Shown here: positions 1-5,677 of the stretch, piece after piece
Layout: each line of letters begins with the position of its first letter
How positions within the stretch are numbered: position 1 is the stretch's first letter
From: an uncultured Ruminococcus sp.
GTDB lineage: Bacteria; Bacillota; Clostridia; Oscillospirales; Ruminococcaceae
DNA length: 10,735 nucleotides
NCBI GenBank assembly: GCA_937894495.1
Contig: CALCRR010000193.1
Span: forward strand, 1-10,735
Reading direction: 5' to 3'
Program-made: the position numbers and the translations under genes
Notes under the pieces: generated by a model
Seen by the model: only the letters and a program-made list of their open reading frames with translations
Database searches by the model: none
Told to the model about the DNA's origin: nothing

Positions 1-39
1 CAACCCGAAAATTTACAGATGATGAAATCTGTACTTTCC

Positions 40-70
40 GCATTTTGCACACTTTATAATTGCAAAATGC
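40..70. repeat. 10-bp perfect inverted repeat enclosing a TATAAT box
   Basis: Arms GCATTTTGCA (40-49) and TGCAAAATGC (61-70) are perfect reverse complements around an 11-base spacer that contains TATAAT (55-60). The TATAAT sits 66 bases before the excisionase-like start, so it may be that gene's -10 box with a surrounding operator. The -35 position (about 32-37) is poor, which would fit a regulated promoter. This is inference from position; no regulator for it is identified. Confidence 0.5.
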
Positions 71-125
71 TCAAAATGTCCAAAGTTCATAAAACTAAAA
101 CCTTAGAAAAAGAGAGGTTAACACT

Positions 126-422
126 ATGAATACTACACAGAAGAAAGAGATCGTAGATAACATTCTGGAGCTGTTGATTCAGCTCGCCGAGGACGGAGAG
201 AACTCCGCTCCGCAGACCACCACCGCACCTACTCCTAACAAGGTTGAGATGCTGACTATTAAGGAATACACCGAGGTAATTTAGGGTCTTTCGGCACACA
301 CCGTCCGTCAGCTTGTGAAGCAGGGCAAGGTGAAGTCCGTCCGCACTGGTGAAGGCAGGAATGAAAAGTACCTTGTCAACAAGGCTGACCTGCTTGCCTA
401 TTTTAATGGAAAAGGGGTGTGA
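126..422 (+). pseudogene. excisionase-like helix-turn-helix protein with in-frame amber stop
   Basis: Reading from ATG 126 gives 97 residues interrupted once, by TAG at codon 53 (282-284). The frame then stays open to TGA at 420-422. The part after the stop, beginning GLSAHTVRQLVKQGKVKSVR, is the recognition helix and wing of a small excisionase/MerR-like winged helix (HTH_17 type) of the sort that directs excision of conjugative or mobilizable elements. The end, VNKADLLAYFNG, is also typical of that family. The first 40 residues are a charged helix and a Thr/Pro-rich linker. A binding site AGAGAGG (111-117) lies 8 bases before the start. The stop falls inside the DNA-binding domain, between its first helix and its recognition helix, so the product should be inactive unless amber is read through. 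The next gene starts 3 bases after the TGA. Confidence 0.6.
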
Positions 423-425
423 GAT

Positions 426-608
426 ATGGTCGATATGGAAAAGGTAAAAGCACTGACTTCTCTGCTTGAAGAAAGAAGCGGTCTTGTTGTTCGTGAAGCG
501 GTGATTCGCTTCTACAATTATCTGTCAAGCGAGGAGTCCAGAATATACGATAAAGAGGTAGACTATCTGCTTGACACACTCGGTGTCGAAGTTGAACTGC
601 CGTTCTGA
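426..608 (+). CDS. small hypothetical protein of mobile-element module (60 aa)
   Basis: A 60-residue, mostly helical, acidic protein with no signal peptide or membrane segment; I do not recognise a family. It starts 3 bases after the stop of the excisionase-like gene, with an AAAGGGG binding site (411-417) inside the end of that gene, so the two look translationally coupled in one transcript. A second possible start is ATG 435 (fourth codon), with poorer spacing. The residues LLEERSGLVVREAVIRFYNY look like an amphipathic helix, which could mean an accessory DNA-binding or relaxosome protein, but that is a guess. Composition matches the flanking excisionase and Mob fragments rather than the AT-rich restriction genes further right. 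Confidence 0.5.
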   Translation: MVDMEKVKALTSLLEERSGLVVREAVIRFYNYLSSEESRIYDKEVDYLLDTLGVEVELPF

Positions 609-669
609 TTCAGTAGAGTGAACTTTCTCAAATCTGAACAAGTTCATATTGGCAAAATCAGCATAGGCA

Positions 670-958
670 TTTACTCATTTTTGAGTAAAACTCCTGAGTG
701 GATTTTCAAAAAATGTAATGCGTTTTTTCAGCATTACTGTGTCCACATTTCGGCTGCTCCGTTAGCCGTCTAATGCCCCGCAAGGCGACGTATGTACTTG
801 TGATGTGGGTTTTCCCCGTCACAAGTACTACGGAGTTACAAGCGACGCTCCGCACCGTTGTAACTGCTGCTCCGCAGCTTTTTTCCTGCGACCTTCTATT
901 GTGTCGTTCAGGAAAAATTTGCCCGTCAGGGCTGGCGATAGCCCTTCCGCCTCAGCGG
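670..958. other. dense array of consecutive hairpins; candidate structured leader or transfer-origin region
   Basis: No convincing gene lies between 609 and about 1020. Instead, perfect inverted repeats follow each other: 670-677/682-689 (8 bp, TTTT loop), 715-721/731-737 (7 bp), 751-755/764-768 (5 bp), 794-803/819-828 (10 bp plus inner GGG/CCC), 834-841/858-865 (8 bp), 866-870/874-878 (5 bp, then T6), 880-892/903-917 (9 + 4 bp with a TT bulge), 928-933/940-945 (6 bp) and 947-950/955-958 (4 bp). The array ends just before an AAAGGAG motif (964-970) and lies upstream of a MobV-type relaxase stub, the usual place for an oriT or a translated leader. I do not recognise a named RNA family. Open frames across it (773-991, 805-1326) are chance readings of the repeats. 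Confidence 0.55.
866..884 (+). terminator. terminator-like hairpin with T6 tail
   Basis: GCTGC (866-870), a TCC loop and GCAGC (874-878) are followed directly by six T (879-884), the form of a Rho-independent terminator. The stem is short (5 bp) and competes with the neighbouring repeat whose left arm uses the same T run (880-888). It could therefore act as a conditional terminator or attenuator ahead of the mobilization gene. Confidence 0.35.
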
Positions 959-1044
959 TCAAGAAAGGAGTTGATGCCTATGATTTTTTGATTGGATTTC
1001 GTAGAGAGAAAGAAGTAAATCCAATGAACAAGAAAGGCGAAACT

Positions 1045-1326
1045 ATGAAACAGAAAAGAATTTCATTCGGTCAGGGAAAAGGTTCTCTGACTCACAATAA
1101 CAGGGAGTTCGTTGCGGACAATGTTGATCCGCTCCGCACTCCGCAAAACATCACCTTCATGCGTCAGCCGATAGGTGAAGCATACGATCAGCTTTTTGCA
1201 GAATCGACCGAGCGTTATAACGCAAAACAAAAGCGTAATGATCGCAAAGTTCATGGTAGCTACTATGAACATCTCTTTGGGGTAAAGCCATATGGGTACT
1301 TGACACCGATGCAGAACCGAGCGTGA
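1045..1326 (+). CDS. N-terminal stub of a MobV/Pre-type relaxase
   Basis: The start is set at ATG 1045 because AAAGG (1033-1037) precedes it and relaxases of this kind begin close to the motif KRISFGQGKGSLTHNNREF. ATG 1024 is in frame but has a weaker binding site. The 93 residues contain the conserved N-terminal block of plasmid mobilization enzymes of the MobV/Pre group: GKGSLTHNNREF near residues 9-20, then NVDPLRT, QNITFMRQPIGEAYDQLF and YNAKQKRNDRK. Full-length members have several hundred residues and their catalytic part continues well beyond this. Here homology fades after YYEHLFGVKP and the frame ends within 12 more residues, so this is a 3' deleted remnant that cannot nick DNA. It lies downstream of the hairpin array, which may be its old transfer origin. 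Confidence 0.5.
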   Translation: MKQKRISFGQGKGSLTHNNREFVADNVDPLRTPQNITFMRQPIGEAYDQLFAESTERYNAKQKRNDRKVHGSYYEHLFGVKPYGYLTPMQNRA

Positions 1327-1559
1327 CAACATTCAGCTCTGATCACATTAAATACCACCTGCACTACTCAGCAGAATACTGTCCCGCAAAGTTGAAAAAG
1401 CTCGTCAATGACGGTAGGCAATCTTTGCAAGGCTCAGGGCTTGGAGAATATGCTCAGGCTGTGTGCGAGAGAGCCGATTTATGTGTATGTGTTAATGTGA
1501 TAAATGAGAAGCACTTGTTGTTCAAGTGCTGCTTTTATACAAGCGATTTTAGATTATAA
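1323..1559 (+). CDS. doubtful ORF overlapping the Mob stub (78 aa), possible gene remnant
   Basis: A GTG start overlaps the Mob stub stop in a GTGA arrangement, which allows translational coupling. The same frame is already open from 1284, just where Mob homology fades, and reads IWVLDTDAEPSVTTFSSDHI before entering this frame, so it could be the interior of another gene joined by deletion. The middle, YSAEYCPAKLKKLVNDG, looks protein-like; the end runs through the terminator hairpin at 1510-1530 and is Cys/Phe-rich, which suggests the true C-terminus is lost. I do not recognise a family. Treat as a remnant unless homologues are found. Confidence 0.25.
   Translation: MTTFSSDHIKYHLHYSAEYCPAKLKKLVNDGRQSLQGSGLGEYAQAVCERADLCVCVNVINEKHLLFKCCFYTSDFRL
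1510..1537 (+). terminator. Rho-independent terminator
   Basis: AGCACTTG (1510-1517) and CAAGTGCT (1523-1530) form a perfect 8-bp stem with loop TTGTT, followed by GCTTTTAT. It closes off the mobile-element module just before the operator and promoter of the methylase gene. Confidence 0.6.
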
Positions 1560-1580
1560 TCTAGAATATAGATTATAATC
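1550..1580. promoter_or_regulatory. double palindromic operator upstream of methylase promoter (two GATNNNNATC sites)
   Basis: TAGATTATAATC occurs at 1550-1561 and again at 1569-1580, a 19-base period or about two helical turns. Each copy contains the perfect palindrome GATTATAATC (1552-1561 and 1571-1580); the first extends to a 14-bp palindrome (1550-1563). The second copy ends two bases before the -35 box. Each palindrome fits GATNNNNATC, the recognition sequence known for MamI and BsaBI, and the adjacent nucleases look MamI-like. That suggests binding by the methylase-specificity protein, or methylation-sensitive transcription. A separate repressor is the alternative, since paired palindromes also resemble controller-protein boxes. 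Confidence 0.6.
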
Positions 1581-1581
1581 C

Positions 1582-1610
1582 TTGACAAGTGGATTGAAAT
1601 GTGGTATAAT
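1582..1610 (+). promoter_or_regulatory. consensus sigma-A promoter for methylase
   Basis: TTGACA (1582-1587) and TATAAT (1605-1610) are both exact consensus boxes with an ideal 17-base spacer, plus a TG extension at 1602-1603. The expected transcript starts around 1617, giving a very short leader before AGGAGG (1622-1627) and the ATG at 1636. Such a strong promoter would normally be held down, which fits the operator immediately upstream. Confidence 0.85.
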
Positions 1611-1635
1611 AAAAAAGACTTAGGAGGTTAAGAAT

Positions 1636-3669
1636 ATGAATACAGGAATAAATTATGAATTGTTTTATGAGATTCTTCTTCACTTAAGGGAGGACTACCA
1701 TAGCTATGGTAGAATAGATGATTCTAATGCTAAGCTCGATGAAATTGTAAAGTTGATAATGCTCTCATATCATTATGCTTTGAATAAGAAAAAGTTCTCA
1801 CTGGAATTTGTGAAGAAAGAATCACTCGCTCGGTATGGTGATAGTGAAAAGGTTGCAATGGCATTAAGAGATTTGTTTGATATAGCAATTAAGGAACCGT
1901 TCTTTCAGAATACTGATGGAACAAGCATTTTTGGTGGAAATCCTTCATTAAATATTCAGCCATCGGAAGATATGTTTGCAACTAGACTGATTTCAGAAAT
2001 TGAAAAGATAGATTTTATCAATTTAACGGAATCAAACACTCTATCCGATTTTGATATAATAAATGAATGCTTTGGACATTTTGTGCGTGAAAACTTCCGA
2101 AACAATAAAGAAGATGCTCAGTATATGACACCAGCAGAAATAGCCACTCCTATTTTGGATATGATTTTTCACGATTTTATTACGGAAAACTATTTTGACT
2201 CAATTAAGCTGGATGAATTTAAGATTATAGATCCCACTTGTGGTGTTGGTACGTTATTGATTGAATCATCTAAGCGGTTTATTTCTTATGTGATGTCTAC
2301 TAAAAAAAAGAAAAAAGACAATATCGTAAGAGATTTTTTAGCATCAGGCGTAATTGCTCAGGATAAAGTTGATCGAATGGTACGATTATCAAAAATCAAT
2401 ACTCTCCTTATGGGCGGTAACATTCAAAACATCAACGCAGGAAATAGTATTTATGATACAACCTTTATTGATAGTTACGCAGGAAAAGTCGATTTGATTT
2501 TTACCAATCCTCCGTTCGGTGCGGAATACCAAGTGAGCGAATTAAATTTCGATGATTACTGCGGAATTGAACAATTATTGATTTCCAATATGAGTGTTCC
2601 TTCTGAACTACTTATGTTGATGAAGTGCTTGAAACTTTTAAAAGAAAACGGGAAACTCGCTATAGTTCTTCCTGATAGTTTTTTCTCAGCCAAAGGTATT
2701 AATGCACAGGTAAGAAATTATGTAATTGCAAATTACACTATAAATGCAGTTGTGGAAATGCCTGCGGTTACTTTTGCTCAGGCAGGAACTCGAACAAAAA
2801 CATCTATACTATATTTAACAAATAAGAAGCCAAGTCTCTGTGAAGAAATAGTAATGGGGATATGCAATGACATTGGATATCATGTTAAAGAACGTATGGG
2901 CGTACCTGTAAAGATAAAAACAAAGCAAAATGAGATGGAGCTTATTGCAAAAATCTATTGCAATGAAGCCCATAATTCAATAATGTCTGTTTCGCCTTCC
3001 GTTACTAATATTCTTGTAAATGAATTAATACAAGAAGTTCTAAACCCAAGTTTTTATAGTGCCGACAGATTACAGACTATCGAAATGCTTCAGCATATAC
3101 AGGCAAACGGATTTGAGTTAAAAAAACTATCGGAGGTAGTATCTTTTAATACTATTGGAAGAAAGAATATGAATGCCAGTAAAGATGTTAAGCACATCAG
3201 TGTATTGCATATCAATCCTGATAGTACAATAGATTTTCAGCAGGTATTGAAATACAATCCGATTTCAAAAGGTAGACAATGTTTCGAGGGAGATATACTG
3301 TTCTCAAAAATCAATCCTCGAATTCCAAGAATGACCGTCGTACCGCAATTTGAAAAAGATTTGGTATGCTCTAATGAATTTGAGATACTGCAACCAATCG
3401 CAGATATCGGAGCATATGCAATATGTTTTCTGCTTAAAACTTCATATGTTGCAAAACAAATTGAAAATCTTACTTCTGGAACATCATCATCTCACAGCCG
3501 TATAAAAAGAGAACAGCTAGCCGACATATTGATTCCATATCCAACAACAACTGAAGCCAAAGAACAAATTGCTTCAATAGATAAACAAATCGAGTCTGCA
3601 TTCAAATCAAAATATTCTGCCGATGAAAAGCTGCGGACACAATTATCTAAACTGGAGAGAATTCATTAA
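1636..3669 (+). CDS. N6-adenine DNA methyltransferase fused to a single HsdS-type target recognition domain
   Basis: This 677-residue protein joins a type I-like modification subunit and half a specificity subunit. Residues about 1-130 are the helical HsdM N-terminal region; QYMTP (162-166) precedes the SAM-binding motif DPTCGVG (199-205); the catalytic motif IV is NPPF (291-294), the gamma-class form for adenine N6 methylation. From about residue 490 the sequence becomes HsdS-like (LKKLSEVVSFNTIGR, later RIKREQLADILIPYP) and ends in a helix. One recognition domain per chain implies that a dimer reads a split palindrome. The ATG has AGGAGG 8 bases upstream. No HsdR follows; two MamI-like nuclease genes converge on it instead, and its TAA (3667-3669) overlaps the stop of the nearer one. 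Its role should be to protect host DNA from those nucleases. Confidence 0.85.
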   Translation: MNTGINYELFYEILLHLREDYHSYGRIDDSNAKLDEIVKLIMLSYHYALNKKKFSLEFVKKESLARYGDSEKVAMALRDLFDIAIKEPFFQNTDGTSIFGGNPSLNIQPSEDMFATRLISEIEKIDFINLTESNTLSDFDIINECFGHFVRENFRNNKEDAQYMTPAEIATPILDMIFHDFITENYFDSIKLDEFKIIDPTCGVGTLLIESSKRFISYVMSTKKKKKDNIVRDFLASGVIAQDKVDRMVRLSKINTLLMGGNIQNINAGNSIYDTTFIDSYAGKVDLIFTNPPFGAEYQVSELNFDDYCGIEQLLISNMSVPSELLMLMKCLKLLKENGKLAIVLPDSFFSAKGINAQVRNYVIANYTINAVVEMPAVTFAQAGTRTKTSILYLTNKKPSLCEEIVMGICNDIGYHVKERMGVPVKIKTKQNEMELIAKIYCNEAHNSIMSVSPSVTNILVNELIQEVLNPSFYSADRLQTIEMLQHIQANGFELKKLSEVVSFNTIGRKNMNASKDVKHISVLHINPDSTIDFQQVLKYNPISKGRQCFEGDILFSKINPRIPRMTVVPQFEKDLVCSNEFEILQPIADIGAYAICFLLKTSYVAKQIENLTSGTSSSHSRIKREQLADILIPYPTTTEAKEQIASIDKQIESAFKSKYSADEKLRTQLSKLERIH

Positions 3670-4307
3670 CATGATGGATATTGACATTCTCCATTATCTA
3701 GGAATTCGGGAGAATATGAAAGTGGTTTATATTCTCTTCCGTTCCACTCAGCCATAAACAAAAGAGGGTAAACCAAATCTCCACAACGATTTGTAAATAC
3801 ATTATTATTAACATTGACAGGCGGATGTAACTGGAAATTATTACTTCTGATTTGTCCGCTAGCATATTGAGAATACCATTCCTCAGCCACTTCTCTGAAC
3901 AATTTGTCATATTGTGGGCGAACAGCCCAAATCCTTGTGCGTTCTGTGTTGTTATCAGGGTTTATATCCCAAAGGACAAAGAATAAATGCGGCATTTGAT
4001 CAAGATATGCCATTGTTCCGGAAAGACTACTCTGCGTTCCGGCTTTTATAACCCCGTTGAAACGGACTTTATCAATCGAAAACCAGGCATTTGCAGATTT
4101 GACATCTGAACCATCTGCCAGATCAGGACCTTTTTGTCTAGCTAAGCCTGGAATCCCTGTAAGGACGCTAATTAGTATTTGTGACCAGGCTCTTGAATCT
4201 TCTGGAGTCGGTTGATCCGTCATTTCTGCAAATTTCTGACCTTCAAAGAAATGAAGATGATGAGTGTTTAAAACGTCAATCGCTGTTTCTAATTGATTCT
4301 CTAACAT
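3666..4307 (-). CDS. MamI-like PD-(D/E)XK restriction endonuclease, short paralogue
   Basis: A 213-residue leftward gene. The catalytic block reads KGPDLADGSDVKSAN, giving P61-D62 and D68-x-K70 as the PD-(D/E)XK motif, with D65 between. Further on are DINPDNNTERTRIW and NNFQLHPP, both matched in the longer neighbour (DLNTQGCFRTRIW, NFQLFPP), so the two are paralogues. The spacing DL-x-DG-x-(E/D)-x-K resembles the MamI restriction endonuclease family as I recall it; no alignment was run. The start has GAGGTG 7 bases upstream, and the gene begins 22 bases after the longer paralogue ends, so they form one operon. It lacks the neighbour's helical N-terminal extension. Two diverged subunits suggest a heterodimer, or one cutting and one helper subunit. 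Its stop overlaps the methylase stop. Confidence 0.65.
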   Translation of the reverse strand: MLENQLETAIDVLNTHHLHFFEGQKFAEMTDQPTPEDSRAWSQILISVLTGIPGLARQKGPDLADGSDVKSANAWFSIDKVRFNGVIKAGTQSSLSGTMAYLDQMPHLFFVLWDINPDNNTERTRIWAVRPQYDKLFREVAEEWYSQYASGQIRSNNFQLHPPVNVNNNVFTNRCGDLVYPLLFMAEWNGREYKPLSYSPEFLDNGECQYPSC

Positions 4308-4329
4308 AAGTACACCTCACAACGCTTTA

Positions 4330-5157
4330 TTAGAACTTTGAAATAATAATTTTCCCGTCAACTTCATCAGCAGGGAAAATTAGTTCGGAGCCTTCACAAT
4401 TTTCGAGAGGTATCTCTAATTTGGTGAAGCCATTTTTTCTACCATTACCATGTCTTGCAAAGCTTTCTTCAGTTCGAATATGCGGAGGGAACAACTGAAA
4501 GTTTACGCTTTCTTCTTTTTTAGAAGCAAATTTAGGATAACCCAGTACATTCATCCATTCTTTATATCGTTCTCTCAAAACTGTATGCTTTGTAACATCA
4601 ACTTTCCAAATTCTCGTTCTAAAACAACCTTGAGTGTTAAGATCCATAGACAGCAAATAAACAGCAGGGTACTCAAGAAAGCGTTCCATTATTTGACGCG
4701 TTACGGCAGTAAAATTCCATCTTGGTGCAGTTGCGCCCTTTTTATCAAGTGAATCGAGAAAATTTGCACTCTTAACTTCTGAGCCATCGCACAGATCATC
4801 ACCTTTTCCTCGCATTCCTTGACCTGCGATTTGTGTTTGTAAAGAAACAAGATGTTGTGCAATATACCCAGTATCAATTTGAGAAGATTGAGCGGTGATG
4901 GCACTCCAATGATTTAGCTTTTCTCTTTGTTCAGAAACCTGTTCCTCTAGTAATTGAGTGGCTAATTCTTTTCTTTCTTCTACAGAAAGAATGCTAAGGA
5001 TTTTTGAAGCAATTTTTACCTTATCTTCAACATTGAACGTTCTAATAGGAATGTTGCTTGTTATAGTTTGCATAGTATTACGAATGCTTTCAGCAGCAGC
5101 CTTTCGTTTAGCGTGCTCTGCATCAATATATGAAAAGTACTCTTCTGCTTTACTCAT
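4330..5157 (-). CDS. MamI-like PD-(D/E)XK restriction endonuclease, long paralogue
   Basis: A 275-residue leftward gene, first in the nuclease operon. Residues 1-85 are a charged helical, probably coiled-coil extension. The nuclease core follows: GYIAQHLVSLQTQIAGQGMR, then KGDDLCDGSEVKSAN with D120/D121, D124, E127 and K129 as the likely metal-binding and catalytic set. RTRIW and NFQLFPP downstream are shared with the shorter paralogue. The pattern GYIGQHL...DLxDGxEVKS is what I recall of MamI, which cuts GATNNNNATC; the specificity here is inferred. AAGGAG (5169-5174 on the complement) lies about 10 bases before the ATG. The gene is separate from, and convergent with, the methylase, so nuclease and protection are under different promoters and can be timed apart. 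Confidence 0.7.
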   Translation of the reverse strand: MSKAEEYFSYIDAEHAKRKAAAESIRNTMQTITSNIPIRTFNVEDKVKIASKILSILSVEERKELATQLLEEQVSEQREKLNHWSAITAQSSQIDTGYIAQHLVSLQTQIAGQGMRGKGDDLCDGSEVKSANFLDSLDKKGATAPRWNFTAVTRQIMERFLEYPAVYLLSMDLNTQGCFRTRIWKVDVTKHTVLRERYKEWMNVLGYPKFASKKEESVNFQLFPPHIRTEESFARHGNGRKNGFTKLEIPLENCEGSELIFPADEVDGKIIISKF

Positions 5158-5218
5158 AAATAATCTCTCCTTATGTTACAGGTATAATAGAGATAATATA
5201 AATAATACCCCAATATAT

Positions 5219-5247
5219 ATTTTAGCACTTTTTTATCGAAAAAGCAA
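5219..5247 (-). promoter_or_regulatory. possible promoter for nuclease operon
   Basis: On the complement, TTGCTT (5242-5247) and TAAAAT (5219-5224) are separated by 17 bases and lie about 60 bases before the long nuclease start. The -10 is good and the -35 weak (3 of 6), much weaker than the methylase promoter. A second, poorer -10 candidate lies nearer the gene. A weak nuclease promoter opposite a strong methylase promoter is sensible for a restriction system. Confidence 0.4.
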
Positions 5248-5264
5248 TACCTAACGATAAGAAT

Positions 5265-5283
5265 TGGCAACATAATGGCAACA
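5265..5283. repeat. 11-base-period direct repeat TGGCAACA x2
   Basis: TGGCAACA occurs at 5265-5272 and 5276-5283, one helical turn apart. Closely spaced repeats like this can be arm sites for a tyrosine recombinase or binding sites for a regulator of the nuclease operon that starts just to the left. No integrase gene lies in the window, so the role is open. Confidence 0.3.
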
Positions 5284-5308
5284 AAAAATCAGATAGTCCA
5301 AATCTGAT
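5283..5308 (-). terminator. leftward terminator-like hairpin
   Basis: ATCAGAT (5288-5294) and ATCTGAT (5302-5308) form a 7-bp stem with a 7-base loop. On the complement strand the stem is followed by six T (complement of 5283-5288). It would stop leftward transcripts before they enter the nuclease operon, and suggests that a leftward gene once lay to its right. Confidence 0.4.
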
Positions 5309-5309
5309 A

Positions 5310-5610
5310 GATAATACGAACAATAGAAATACCACAAGCGACATTTCTTAACTGAATCTGTTTAAGATAATAGTTTAAGGAGCGAGTGGAAATAAAAAAT
5401 AAGATTCCAGAAATGTAGTCAAATCAGCACTTCTGCAACATCAAAACCAATTCTGATAACAATTTGATAACAGGAAGTAACTGATAATTATTCTTCGTCA
5501 ACAGTGGTTGTGGGGTTATCCCGCCATTCTTTTGACGGTTGATGTTTAGATTTTCGGTGAAGCCACTATTATTATCATAATGGAGATTTGGAATAAATTT
5601 CATAAAATTA
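5310..5610. other. intergenic stretch between divergent defence genes
   Basis: No complete gene is seen here in either direction. The left part is AT-rich with loosely repeated TGATAAC words (for example 5454-5460 and 5465-5471). The right part (about 5488-5565) is richer in GC and reads as the end of a leftward protein, listed separately. The stretch separates the nuclease operon and its terminator-like hairpin from the promoter of the GmrSD gene. Confidence 0.4.
5488..5565 (-). pseudogene. possible C-terminal remnant of an unknown leftward gene
   Basis: On the complement this reads WLHRKSKHQPSKEWRDNPTT, then TVDEE and TAA (5488-5490), limited upstream by an in-frame TAG. The composition and the local rise in GC against AT-rich flanks are more like the tail of a real protein than random sequence, and a leftward terminator-like hairpin lies downstream at 5283-5308. 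There is no start codon and only 25 codons. I do not recognise the family. Confidence 0.2.
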
Positions 5611-5639
5611 TTGACTTATTGCTCAAAAGGTTGTATAAT
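5611..5639 (+). promoter_or_regulatory. sigma-A promoter for GmrSD-like gene
   Basis: TTGACT (5611-5616) and TATAAT (5634-5639) are 17 bases apart, matching 11 of 12 consensus positions. The leader then holds AGGAGG (5666-5671) 6 bases before the ATG at 5678. Confidence 0.8.
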
Positions 5640-5677
5640 GAAATTATGAGTATACTTTTGGTGATAGGAGGAAAAAT

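Noticed and set aside
773..991. 72-residue frame across the hairpin array
   Set aside because: Its composition follows the inverted repeats; no binding site precedes it and no domain is seen.
805..1044. N-terminal extension of the Mob stub (frame open from 805)
   Set aside because: The extension is translated from the hairpin array, with no conserved motif and a poor start; the relaxase motif begins right after ATG 1045.
2302..2316. A8-G-A6 tract in the methylase gene as a phase-variation switch
   Set aside because: The tract encodes a plausible Lys run in frame, and eight A is short for slippage control; no second frame of interest follows.
3686..3715. Bidirectional terminator between the convergent genes
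   Set aside because: A 7-bp inverted repeat exists (3686-3692 and 3709-3715) but has a 16-base loop and no T run on either side.
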